Assembly (NCBI GenBank): GCA_030615435.1
Contig: JAUWZH010000028.1
Coordinates: forward strand, 1-15,145
From: Candidatus Brocadiaceae bacterium
GTDB lineage: Bacteria; Planctomycetota; Brocadiia; SM23-32
DNA: 15,145 bases
Direction of reading: 5' to 3'
Shown here: positions 6,821-13,862 of the stretch, piece after piece
Layout: the number at the start of each line of letters is the position of its first letter
Numbering within the stretch: the stretch's first letter is position 1
Notes under the pieces: generated by a model
Databases searched by the model: none
What the model was told of the DNA's origin: nothing
Seen by the model: the letters and a program-made list of their open reading frames with translations, nothing else
Made by a program: the position numbers and the translations under genes

Positions 6821-7177
6821 TCAGGTCTTGTCAGGCGTGCCGCTCTTGGCCGGCCGGCGGCGGAGCTTCAAGACCTTCGCGACCGCGAAAATGAGAAGGC
6901 CGACGATGAAGCCGGCGACGGCCACAAGGGCGACATTCTGCAGGATCGCATATGGATTCGGCCGGCCGATGATGAAGGGCCCCTCCTTGTGATACTGCAT
7001 GGAATAGACGGGCCATCCCTTCCCGTAAACGCCATCCGGTTCGCTCCAGGGGACGTAGCTGAGCAGCACGCCGATGGCGAAGGCTGCCAGTGCCCACCAG
7101 GCCGCAAAAGAGCGCAGCTTCCGGCCGAATGACTTCTTTCCTGACCCTTCAGTTTCTGCACCTGTGGTTTCGTTCAT
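6821..7177 (-). CDS. small two-helix membrane protein, unknown function
   Basis: I do not recognise this 118-residue protein. It begins with a polar, Lys/Arg-containing tail (1-23), followed by a hydrophobic helix at about 24-42 (FAAWWALAAFAIGVLLS). An extended loop of about 36 residues (43-78) is rich in aromatics, Gly and Pro (around GVYGKGWPVY and FIIGRPNPY). A second helix lies at about 79-102, and a basic tail (KLRRR) follows. By the positive-inside rule both ends would be cytoplasmic and the loop outside. The ATG is well supported by GGGGAG five bases upstream, and a sigma-70-type promoter lies about 60 bases before it. It is convergent with the hydrolase, with a 71-bp gap that holds only a weak 5-bp GC-rich dyad. 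Base composition and codon style match its neighbours. Confidence 0.8.
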   Translation of the reverse strand: MNETTGAETEGSGKKSFGRKLRSFAAWWALAAFAIGVLLSYVPWSEPDGVYGKGWPVYSMQYHKEGPFIIGRPNPYAILQNVALVAVAGFIVGLLIFAVAKVLKLRRRPAKSGTPDKT

Positions 7178-7234
7178 GCTGACTCCCCACGAAGCCTGGC
7201 GTAATGGGTGTCCCGCCCAACTGCACTGCGGCTC

Positions 7235-7263
7235 ATTTTATTGCGTTGCTGCGGCGCGCGCAA
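7235..7263 (-). promoter_or_regulatory. sigma-70-type promoter of the small membrane protein gene
   Basis: On the minus strand TTGCGC (7263-7258) and TAAAAT (7240-7235) are 17 bases apart. Transcription would start near 7228, leaving a leader of about 50 bases. The -10 is one base off consensus and the -35 has its key TTG. The promoter lies in the 140-bp gap after the fused flavoprotein gene, so the small gene can be expressed independently. Confidence 0.55.
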
Positions 7264-7317
7264 GGGTCGCCGCCGGCAGATGGTGTCAAAGAGGGACGGC
7301 GGCCGGCTGCGGGGGCG

Positions 7318-9612
7318 TCAGGACAGCCCGCCGTGCCCACCGGCCAGATAGCGATCTATGGCGCGGGCGGCGTCCTTTCCGGCCCCCATCGCCTGAATGA
7401 CCGTGGCGGCGCCCGTTACGATGTCGCCGCCGGCGAATACACCTCTGAGGCTCGTGGCCCCGGTGCCGGGCGCAGCCTCTATGGTGCCGTGGCTTCCCAC
7501 CTTCAGGCCCTCGGTGGTGCGGGGCACGAGGGGGTGGGGCCGATTGCCATAGGCTACTATGACCATTTCGAACGGCATCTCGAACTCAGAACCCTTGATG
7601 GCGTAGGGGCGTCTGCGGCCGTCGGCGCCCGGCTCCCCGAGCTCCATGCGCACGCAGCGCAGGCCGCGGACCCATCCGCTTGAGTCGCCGAGCACCTCCA
7701 CCGCGCTGCAAAGCCAGCGAATCGGGATGCCCTCTTCGATGGCGTGGCGCAGCTCGGCCTCGCGGGCCGGGCATTCCTGCTCGGAACGCCGGTAGAGGAT
7801 GGTAACTTCCTCGGCGCCGAGCCGCAGGGCGGTCCGCGCCGAGTCCATGGCCACGTTGCCTCCGCCGAGCACGGCCACCCGGCGCCTGAGCATCACCGGA
7901 GTCTCGTAGCGCTCGTCGTAGGCCCTCATCAGGTTCACGCGCGTCAGGTACTCGTTGGCGCTGAGCACGCCGTTGAGGTTCTCCCCCGGGGTGCCGGCCA
8001 TGATGGGCAGCCCCGCCCCCGAGCCGATGAACACGGCCTCAAAGCCCTCCTCGAACAGGTCCTGGACAGTGGCGGTCTTGCCCACGACGAAGTTCGTCTG
8101 GATCTCCACCCCGAGCGAGCGGACGAAGTCCACCTCCTGGTGCACGATCTGCTTGGGCAATCGGAACTGCGGGATGCCGTAGGTCAGCACGCCGCCCGGT
8201 TCGTGGAGGGCCTCGAGGATGACAGGCCGATAGCCGAGCCGGGCCAGTTCGCCGGCGGCCGTCAGGCCCGCAGGGCCGCTTCCCACCACCGCAACCCGCT
8301 GGCGGCGCTGCGGCGCGGCGGCAGGACGCTCAATCAGTCCCTCCCCCTGCTCATAGTCCGCTACGAACCGCTCCAGGTTCCCGATGGCCACGGGCTCGGC
8401 CTTCTTGCCGAGGACACAACTGAGTTCACATTGGCTTTCCTGCGGACAGACCCGCCCGCAGACGGCCGGAAGGACATTGTCCTTCTTGATGGTCCGGCAT
8501 GCTTCGGCAAACCTGCCTTCGGCCACAAGCGCGATGAATTCGGGAATACTCACGCCGACCGGGCAGCCTTCCACGCACTTGGGCTTCTTGCACTGCAGGC
8601 AGCGCCGGGCCTCCATGACGGCCTGTTCGGGGGTGAGGCCGAGGGGGACCTCTTCGAAGTTCCTGATGCGGTTCTGCGAGGGCTGCTCGGGCATGGGCTG
8701 GCGGGGGATTTCGATGCTTTTCACGGCGGCCCGGCCAGCTTCGAGCATGGCCTGCTGAAGGTCGGTATGAGCGCGATCGCACCCGTGTGCGGGCCCGTAG
8801 CGTGGCAGCCGCCTCGCCTCGGGGCTTGCATCGTACTGCTTGAGTCGCGCGGCGAGCTCCTGGAAGTCCACCTCGTGGGCGTCGAACTCCGGGCCGTCCA
8901 CGCAGGCGAACTTCGTCTGCCCGCCCACCGTAACACGGCAGCCGCCGCACATGCCCGTGCCGTCGAGCATGATGGGATTGAGGCTGGCGACTGTCTTCAC
9001 GCCGAACGGGCGCGTTACCTCCGCCACGGCGGCCATCATCGGCACCGGGCCGACCACGTACACGGCGTCCGGGCGGGCGCCTTCTTTCAGCATTTGCTCC
9101 AGCAGGGCGGTGGGGAAACCGTGATAACCGCGCGAGCCGTCGTCTGTGGCGATCCGAAGCTCCTCGCAGACGCGCCGGAGTTCCTCCTCCATGATGAGCA
9201 GCTCTGCACTCTGAGCGCTGATGATGCCGCTCACGCGAGTTGTGCGCGAGGCGAGGGCCTGCGCTATGGGATAAATCAGCGCGATGCCGAGACCGCCTCC
9301 CATGCAGACAGCGTGCTCGTAGTCGCCGAGTTCGGTGGGGCGGCCGAGCGGCCCGACGACGTCCAGAACCTCCTCGCCCGCCTCCAGGGCGGCGAGCTGG
9401 CGGGTGGTATTGCCGACGACCTGAAATACGAGCGTAATCGAGAGGGACGGGGGATCGGCGTCTGCGATCGTCAGGGGGATTCTCTCGCCCGTCTGGCAGA
9501 CGCGCACCACGACGAACTGGCCGACCCTTCTCCTCTGCGCGATGCGGGGGGCGTGGACGCGGAAACGGTATATCTCGGGGGCGAGCTGTTCCTTGCTCAG
9601 AATCTCATACAT
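7318..9612 (-). CDS. fused NfnA/PyrK-like and NfnB/GltD-like iron-sulfur flavoprotein
   Basis: This 764-residue protein joins two modules that are separate subunits in NADH-dependent ferredoxin:NADP+ oxidoreductase (NfnAB) and sulfide dehydrogenase (SudBA). Residues 1 to about 260 form a ferredoxin-reductase-like FAD/NAD(P) module: IPLTIAD (45-51) for flavin, CMGGGLGIALIYP (103-115) for nucleotide, and a [2Fe-2S] site at Cys222, Cys225 and Cys237. Asp217 is a candidate fourth ligand, as reported for Nfn. Residues about 315-764 form a GltD-like module. It has cysteines 338, 341, 346 and 350 and 385, 389, 395 and 399 for two [4Fe-4S] clusters, GSGPAG (444-449) for FAD, GGGNVAMD (583-590) for NAD(P), and a C-terminal AGGDIVTG FAD motif. 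The ATG is placed by the family start MYEILSKEQLAP, but no clear Shine-Dalgarno precedes it. It follows the aminotransferase by 74 bases. A role as glutamate synthase small subunit is possible, but no large subunit is seen. Confidence 0.9.
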   Translation of the reverse strand: MYEILSKEQLAPEIYRFRVHAPRIAQRRRVGQFVVVRVCQTGERIPLTIADADPPSLSITLVFQVVGNTTRQLAALEAGEEVLDVVGPLGRPTELGDYEHAVCMGGGLGIALIYPIAQALASRTTRVSGIISAQSAELLIMEEELRRVCEELRIATDDGSRGYHGFPTALLEQMLKEGARPDAVYVVGPVPMMAAVAEVTRPFGVKTVASLNPIMLDGTGMCGGCRVTVGGQTKFACVDGPEFDAHEVDFQELAARLKQYDASPEARRLPRYGPAHGCDRAHTDLQQAMLEAGRAAVKSIEIPRQPMPEQPSQNRIRNFEEVPLGLTPEQAVMEARRCLQCKKPKCVEGCPVGVSIPEFIALVAEGRFAEACRTIKKDNVLPAVCGRVCPQESQCELSCVLGKKAEPVAIGNLERFVADYEQGEGLIERPAAAPQRRQRVAVVGSGPAGLTAAGELARLGYRPVILEALHEPGGVLTYGIPQFRLPKQIVHQEVDFVRSLGVEIQTNFVVGKTATVQDLFEEGFEAVFIGSGAGLPIMAGTPGENLNGVLSANEYLTRVNLMRAYDERYETPVMLRRRVAVLGGGNVAMDSARTALRLGAEEVTILYRRSEQECPAREAELRHAIEEGIPIRWLCSAVEVLGDSSGWVRGLRCVRMELGEPGADGRRRPYAIKGSEFEMPFEMVIVAYGNRPHPLVPRTTEGLKVGSHGTIEAAPGTGATSLRGVFAGGDIVTGAATVIQAMGAGKDAARAIDRYLAGGHGGLS

Positions 9613-9686
9613 GATATGACAAGAGGGCGGCGATTGGTGACGCTGCGAGATCCGGCCCAGCGGAACAGTGGGACCGGTGAAAGGTC

Positions 9687-10553
9687 CTAGGGCCTGTTTC
9701 GCGTTTCTTCGCGGAACATCTCCAGAAGCTGCAACGTGATCTTGCCGGGGGTTCCGTCGCCGATTTCGCGGCTGTCTATGCGCACGACCGGGATGATCTC
9801 CGCGGCCGTGCCCGTCAGGAAGCACTCGTCGGCCACGTAGAGGTCGAAGCGGGTCAGTTGCGGCTCAGCGAAGGGGATGCCGGCCTCTTCTGCCAGTTCA
9901 ATGACCACCTGGCGGGTAATGCCCACCAGAATGCCAGCTTCGGCAGGAGGTGTGAGGAGCTTGCCCCGGGAGACGATGAAGATGTTGTCGCCCGTGCATT
10001 CGGCGACGAAGCCGAGATGATTCAGCATGATGGCCTCGATCACCCCGGCCTGCTTGGCTTCTATCTTTGCGAGAATGTTGTTCAGGTAATTCAGCGACTT
10101 GATCTTGGGGCTCAGCACGTTGTGATGGTTGCGCATCGTGGGAACCGTCACGACCTCCAGGCCCTTTTCGTAGAGTTCCTGCGGATAGAGCGATACGGAG
10201 GAGTCGGCGATGATGATCACCTGGGGGTTGTGGCACTTGTCGGGGTCCAACCCCAGCGTGCCGATCCCACGCGTGACCAGCAGCCTTATGTACGCATCGC
10301 CGAACTCGTTGACCTGGATCGTCTGATTGATAGCATCCTCCATTTCCTCTTTGGTCATGGGGATGCGAAGGGCGATGGCCTTGGCGGAGTTGAAGAGCCT
10401 GTCAATGTGCTCCTGAGAGCGGAAGACTTTTCCGTTGTAAACGCGGATGCCTTCAAAGACGCCGTCTCCGTAAAGCAGGCCGTGGTCGTAGACGGATATG
10501 GCCGCCTCATGCTTCTCTCGGAACTCTCCGTTGACATAGACCTTCAGGCCCAC
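9687..10553 (-). CDS. ilvE: branched-chain amino acid aminotransferase (PLP fold type IV)
   Basis: The enzyme interconverts valine, leucine and isoleucine with their 2-oxo acids using glutamate/2-oxoglutarate. I start it at GTG 10553 (288 residues) because AAAGGAG lies six bases upstream and family members begin KVYVNGEF; the longer frame uses a TTG at 10574. Family landmarks are DHGLLYGDGVFEGIR (about 23-37), RLLVTRG (about 90-96), the PLP lysine Lys152 in SPKIKSLNYLNN, and Glu185 in AECTGDNIF, followed by GITRQVV and FLTGTAAEIIPV, which hold phosphate-binding residues. The YGDGVFEGIR and GTAAEI motifs favour IlvE over D-alanine aminotransferase or aminodeoxychorismate lyase, though class IV members are easily confused. 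It lies between lolD and the fused flavoprotein on one strand, 73 and 74 bases apart, so co-transcription is likely. Confidence 0.92.
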   Translation of the reverse strand: MGLKVYVNGEFREKHEAAISVYDHGLLYGDGVFEGIRVYNGKVFRSQEHIDRLFNSAKAIALRIPMTKEEMEDAINQTIQVNEFGDAYIRLLVTRGIGTLGLDPDKCHNPQVIIIADSSVSLYPQELYEKGLEVVTVPTMRNHHNVLSPKIKSLNYLNNILAKIEAKQAGVIEAIMLNHLGFVAECTGDNIFIVSRGKLLTPPAEAGILVGITRQVVIELAEEAGIPFAEPQLTRFDLYVADECFLTGTAAEIIPVVRIDSREIGDGTPGKITLQLLEMFREETRNRP

Positions 10554-10626
10554 TTTCGGCTCCTTTGGCCTCAACTTTCAGGGGAAAGGTAAGTTACAGC
10601 AAAGCTCCGATCCATGCAAGCGGCAA

Positions 10627-11316
10627 TCACTGGCGCTCCACAAGGCGCCCATCCACGATGTGGACCGTCTTTTCGGCCTTCGCCGCGATCATCGGGTCGT
10701 GTGTGACGACCACCAGCGTCGTGCCGGTTTCCTCGCGCACGCGGCAGAGCAGGGCGAGGATGTTCTGACCGGTGCGGGAATCGAGATTGCCCGTGGGCTC
10801 GTCACAGAGCAGCACCTCCGGGGCGTTCATAAGGGCGCGTGCGATGGCGACGCGCTGCCTCTCGCCGCCCGAAAGCTGGCTGGGCTTGTGATCGGCTCGC
10901 TTGGCCAGCCCCACCGTTTCGAGCAATTCCCGCGCGCGGGCAAGCGCGCTCTTTTTCCCCCGACGCCACCGCCCGACTCCCAGAGTGGTAAGCGCCGGCA
11001 GGGCGACGTTCTCCAGCGCCGAGAAGTCCGCCAGCAGGTGATAGAATTGAAACACAAAACCGAAAAGCCTGTTGCGCCAGTAAGCCTGCTCGCGTCCGCT
11101 CAGCCGGGCAAGGTCCCTTGAACCGTACAGAACTTGTCCCTCGGTGGGGGTGTCAAGGATGCCCATCAGATGCAGCAGGGTGCTCTTGCCCGCGCCGCTC
11201 GGCCCCTCGATGCTCAGCATCGTGCCCTGCTCCACCGAGAAGCTCACCCCGTCCAGCACCCGCAGCTTGCGACGCCCCACCTGATAGTCTTTGCACAGGT
11301 TGCGAACGCTGAGCAT
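10627..11316 (-). CDS. lolD: lipoprotein-releasing-type ABC transporter ATP-binding protein, LolD-like
   Basis: This 229-residue ATPase has all ABC motifs: Walker A GPSGAGKST (38-46), Q-loop Gln90, signature LSGGE (148-152), Walker B with CDEPTGNLD (171-179), and switch His206. The pattern GTMLSIEGPSGAGKSTLLHL and the size match LolD (233 residues in E. coli), which powers the LolCE permease that releases lipoproteins for transport to the outer membrane. MacB-type and FtsE-like ATPases share the fold and are the main alternatives. I prefer ATG 11316, with GAGG eight bases upstream, over the TTG at 11337. lysS lies 77 bases upstream and ilvE follows. No LolC/LolE-type permease is visible anywhere in the window, although the family is usually encoded next to one. 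Confidence 0.88.
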   Translation of the reverse strand: MLSVRNLCKDYQVGRRKLRVLDGVSFSVEQGTMLSIEGPSGAGKSTLLHLMGILDTPTEGQVLYGSRDLARLSGREQAYWRNRLFGFVFQFYHLLADFSALENVALPALTTLGVGRWRRGKKSALARARELLETVGLAKRADHKPSQLSGGERQRVAIARALMNAPEVLLCDEPTGNLDSRTGQNILALLCRVREETGTTLVVVTHDPMIAAKAEKTVHIVDGRLVERQ

Positions 11317-11360
11317 CGCGCGCGCCTCGTTCCGCAATGACAGAAGCTCTCACCGAACAA

Positions 11361-11392
11361 CCGACAGCCATCAGCCGACAGCTCGCAGCTCT
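11361..11392. repeat. short heptamer tandem repeat after lysS
   Basis: Immediately past the lysS stop codon the sequence shows four consecutive 7-base units of the form CAGCNNN: CAGCCAT, CAGCCGA, CAGCTCG, CAGCTCT (11365-11392). The 8-mer CCGACAGC occurs twice (11361-11368 and 11375-11382). On the transcribed strand the unit is NNNGCTG. It is imperfect and short, so it may be a decayed or slippage-derived repeat in the lysS-lolD gap. Confidence 0.45.
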
Positions 11393-11393
11393 C

Positions 11394-12845
11394 CTAGCCT
11401 TCCTTCCTGGGCCGGAGCAGCGGGAACAGTATCACTTCCCGGATCGCGGGGTTATTGGTCATGAGCATTACGAGCCGGTCTATGCCCAGACCCATTCCGC
11501 CCGCCGGTGGCATCCCGTAGGCGAGGGCGCGCAGGAAGTCATCGTCCACCGTGCGCAGCGTCTCCTGCTCCTCGTCCTCGCCCTCAAGCTGCTGCAAGAA
11601 CTTCTTCTCCTGAAGCTGCGGATCGTTCAGCTCGGAGTAAGCCGTGCCCATCTCCATGCCGCCGATGAACAGGTCCCACCTCTGCGCCACGCGCGGGTCG
11701 TCCGGCTTGGGCTTCGTCAGCGGCGACAGGGCCGCCGGGTAGTCCACCACGAACGTGGGCTGGACGATGTGATCCTCCACGGTGGCCTCGAACACGCGAT
11801 CCAGCACCAGCTCATCCCCCAGCCTGGCCTCCTCCACGCCCAGCCGGCGCGCCTTTTCGCGCACGCGCCCGACGTCGTCCGCCGGGAACCCGTTGGCCTC
11901 CTGAAACGCGTTGAAGTAATCCAGCCGCTTGAACGGGGCAGCGTAGTTGATCTCCATCTCGCCGAAAGGCAGCTTGCCGCCGGGATCAATCTGAAGCGCC
12001 AGCGAGCGCACCAGGCACTCGGCCAATTCCATCATGTCGCTGTAGTCGCCGTAGGCCTGGTACAGTTCCACGGTGGTGAACTCCGGGTTGTGCTGGCGGT
12101 CAATGCCTTCGTTGCGGAAGTTGCGGTTGATCTCGAAGACCCTCTCCATCCCGCCCACGAGCAGCCGCTTCAGGTACAGCTCGGGCGCCACGCGGAGGTA
12201 AAGGTCTATGTCGAGCGCATTGTGGTGCGTGATGAAGGGCCGGGCCGCAGCCCCGCCGGGCAGAGGCTGCATCATGGGGGTCTCGACCTCGATGAAACCC
12301 CGCTGGCGCAGGAACTCCCTGATGCCATCCACGATGCGGGAGCGCTTCAGGAAGCACTCGGCCACCTCTTCGTTGGTGAACAGGTCCACGCTGCGGCGCC
12401 GGTAGCGCATGTCCGGATCCCGCAGGCCGTGCCACTTCTCCGGAGGGCTCAGCAGCGCCTTGGCGAGCACCGTGAAGTCGTCCACGAATATGGTGATCTC
12501 CCCCGTGCGCGTCTTGGTCAGCTCCCCGTCCACCCCCACCAGGTCGCCGGGCTCGAGCTGATCGTGGATGCGGAACTTCTCCTGGCCGAGCCGCTTGTGC
12601 TGGAAAAACGCCTGTACGCTCCCCGAGCGGTCCTTGATATCCAGAAAGGACGCCTTGCCCATCGCCCGCAGGTTCGTGATTCGCCCGGCGGCGCGGACCC
12701 TTTTCGGACTCTCAGGCTCGAAGGCGAGAAGAATCTCCCCGATAGGCTGCGTGTTCGGAAACCTGCCGCCATACGGATCAACCCCCAGGCGCCTGAGCTC
12801 CTGGAGCTTGACCAGGCGGAAATCTTCCGGTTGGACCCGGGGCAA
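11394..12845 (-). CDS. lysS: lysine--tRNA ligase, class II
   Basis: Class II lysyl-tRNA synthetase charges tRNA-Lys. I start it at TTG 12845 (483 residues) because AGGAGG lies seven bases upstream; in the longer frame from TTG 12863 those bases would be coding for Ser-Gly-Gly-Gly. The N-terminal OB-fold anticodon-binding domain spans about 50-135 (RAAGRITNLRAMGKASFLDI). The catalytic core follows with motif 1 around 176-199 (FLRQRGFIEVETPMMQPLPG), motif 2 at about 234-260 (RVFEINRNFRNEG, then HNPEFTTVE) and motif 3 at about 449-463 (GGMGLGIDRLVMLMT). Length is close to the E. coli enzyme (505). It has its own promoter. The metallophosphoesterase gene ends 89 bases upstream and lolD follows. 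Nothing suggests a PoxA/EpmA paralogue, because the anticodon domain is complete. Confidence 0.97.
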   Translation of the reverse strand: MPRVQPEDFRLVKLQELRRLGVDPYGGRFPNTQPIGEILLAFEPESPKRVRAAGRITNLRAMGKASFLDIKDRSGSVQAFFQHKRLGQEKFRIHDQLEPGDLVGVDGELTKTRTGEITIFVDDFTVLAKALLSPPEKWHGLRDPDMRYRRRSVDLFTNEEVAECFLKRSRIVDGIREFLRQRGFIEVETPMMQPLPGGAAARPFITHHNALDIDLYLRVAPELYLKRLLVGGMERVFEINRNFRNEGIDRQHNPEFTTVELYQAYGDYSDMMELAECLVRSLALQIDPGGKLPFGEMEINYAAPFKRLDYFNAFQEANGFPADDVGRVREKARRLGVEEARLGDELVLDRVFEATVEDHIVQPTFVVDYPAALSPLTKPKPDDPRVAQRWDLFIGGMEMGTAYSELNDPQLQEKKFLQQLEGEDEEQETLRTVDDDFLRALAYGMPPAGGMGLGIDRLVMLMTNNPAIREVILFPLLRPRKEG

Positions 12846-12892
12846 TGGCCCTCCTCCTGACAACGCGGGCGAACGCGGCAGAGAGCGGGCGG

Positions 12893-12922
12893 ATTATAGC
12901 GTCCGGAGGCGCCCCCGGACAA
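12893..12922 (-). promoter_or_regulatory. lysS promoter with palindrome in the spacer
   Basis: On the minus strand TTGTCC (12922-12917) and a perfect TATAAT (12898-12893) are 18 bases apart, placing the transcript start near 12887 and a leader of about 41 bases before lysS. An 18-bp near-palindrome, TCCGGAGGCGCCCCCGGA (12902-12919, one mismatched pair), fills the spacer and overlaps the -35, a typical operator position. It lies 16 bases past the metallophosphoesterase stop, so it could instead act as that gene's 3' stem. No T-run follows it. Confidence 0.6.
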
Positions 12923-12934
12923 GTGCACGGGTCC

Positions 12935-13702
12935 CTACGTGCCTGTGCGGAGCCGCTCGGCCATTTCCGGGTCGAGCCCCCCGCTGTCCTCGATTTTGCG
13001 CACCGTTTTCTCCACGTCGTAGGGAACGCGGTGATAGCGCACCTCCGGCCCCTCGATCGTGACGAAGGTCGCGCGCGGGTCGCCGTCCCGCGGCTGCCCC
13101 ACGCTGCCGACGTTGATGATGGCCTTTTTCCCTGGCTCGGCGCGGTAAACGTCGCCCAGGTCCTCCGGCTTCAGGAACATGAACTCACCGGTAATCACCC
13201 CTGGCCGATGGGTATGCCCCACGAAACCGAGCCAATTGAGCAGCTCGAAGTTCTCGGTGAGCTTCCTGATCAGACCCAACCGGACGTCGGCCTCCCGCAG
13301 GTATTCAGAAGTGGGATTGCGAGGCGACCCGTGCACGAAAAGAAGCTCATCCTCCGCGTAACGGGCGGGCAGGCCCTTGAGGAACTCCCAACGTCGTTGT
13401 CGCTGCGGAACTGATCCCGGGGGGTCCGTTCGTGGCATCAGGAGGCCGCGGTGGTAGTTGAGGGCCCACTCCGCAGCGGCGCTGAACTCGCTCGCGCCGT
13501 AAATGAGTGCGGAGTCGTGATTGCCGCACAGGACGACGTCGCATGCGCCCTGCACAGCATCCACGCACCACTCCGGGTCGGGGCCGTAACCCACTATGTC
13601 CCCCAGACAGATCAGTTTGTCCGGATTCAGCCCCAGCAGTGCTTCCAGCACTTCGGAGAGGGCTTCGCGGTTGGCATGAACGTCGCTGAACACCCCGATC
13701 AT
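12935..13702 (-). CDS. metallophosphoesterase (calcineurin-like, YfcE/Metallophos_2 type)
   Basis: This 255-residue protein carries the ordered metal-binding motifs of the calcineurin-like superfamily: SDVHAN (6-11, Asp7 and His9), GDIVGYGPDP (34-43), GNHD (60-63), FVHGSP (122-127, His124) and GHTHRP (162-167). It would use two metal ions to hydrolyse a phosphomonoester or phosphodiester. The GDIVGYGPDPEWCVD pattern matches compact bacterial and archaeal members often labelled serine/threonine phosphatase or diadenosine-tetraphosphatase-like; the substrate cannot be told from sequence. I start it at ATG 13702 because MIGVFSDVHAN is the usual beginning. The frame is open to an ATG at 13768, where no Shine-Dalgarno is seen and where a -10-like box lies. 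lysS is 89 bases downstream on the same strand, with its own promoter. Confidence 0.88.
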   Translation of the reverse strand: MIGVFSDVHANREALSEVLEALLGLNPDKLICLGDIVGYGPDPEWCVDAVQGACDVVLCGNHDSALIYGASEFSAAAEWALNYHRGLLMPRTDPPGSVPQRQRRWEFLKGLPARYAEDELLFVHGSPRNPTSEYLREADVRLGLIRKLTENFELLNWLGFVGHTHRPGVITGEFMFLKPEDLGDVYRAEPGKKAIINVGSVGQPRDGDPRATFVTIEGPEVRYHRVPYDVEKTVRKIEDSGGLDPEMAERLRTGT

Positions 13703-13766
13703 GTTTTCGGGCTTCCATTTCCAGCAGGGGTGAGCAGAAAAGCCGCCAGTGGCGCCACGGGCGAAC

Positions 13767-13775
13767 ATTCTATCA
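13767..13775 (-). promoter_or_regulatory. possible extended -10 promoter of the metallophosphoesterase gene
   Basis: TGATAGAAT on the minus strand (13775-13767) fits an extended -10 element (TGn plus TAGAAT). No -35 is recognisable 17 bases upstream, which is tolerated for extended -10 promoters. The transcript would start near 13760, about 58 bases before the chosen ATG. That supports the shorter protein start, since the ATG at 13768 would lie within the promoter. Confidence 0.35.
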
Positions 13776-13841
13776 GAAACGAGCGGCCGCGGCCTGCACT
13801 TATGACGTTTTCGCGCCTGGTTTTCCTGGCCCTTGTTCCCC

Positions 13842-13847
13842 TAAAAT
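13842..13847 (+). promoter_or_regulatory. possible -10 box of the glycosyltransferase gene
   Basis: TAAAAT is flanked by CCCC and GGGG, forming a small dyad (13838-13851), only 15 bases before the ATG. No convincing -35 is found upstream. A leader of fewer than 10 bases would result, so the call is weak. Confidence 0.2.
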
Positions 13848-13862
13848 GGGGCTGAGAATCGC

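Noticed and set aside
7744..9690. Plus-strand open frame of 648 codons opposite the fused flavoprotein
   Set aside because: It is an antisense shadow: rich in Leu/His/Gly/Ala with no family motif, while the minus strand encodes clear cofactor motifs.
9613..9825. 71-residue N-terminal extension of the fused flavoprotein
   Set aside because: It overlaps the end of ilvE, is low-complexity Arg/His/Pro-rich, and homologous modules begin at MYEILSKEQLAP.
11337..12860. Plus-strand open frame of 507 codons opposite lysS
   Set aside because: It covers lysS almost exactly, has no domain signature and no ribosome site, and is explained by GC-skewed codons of lysS.
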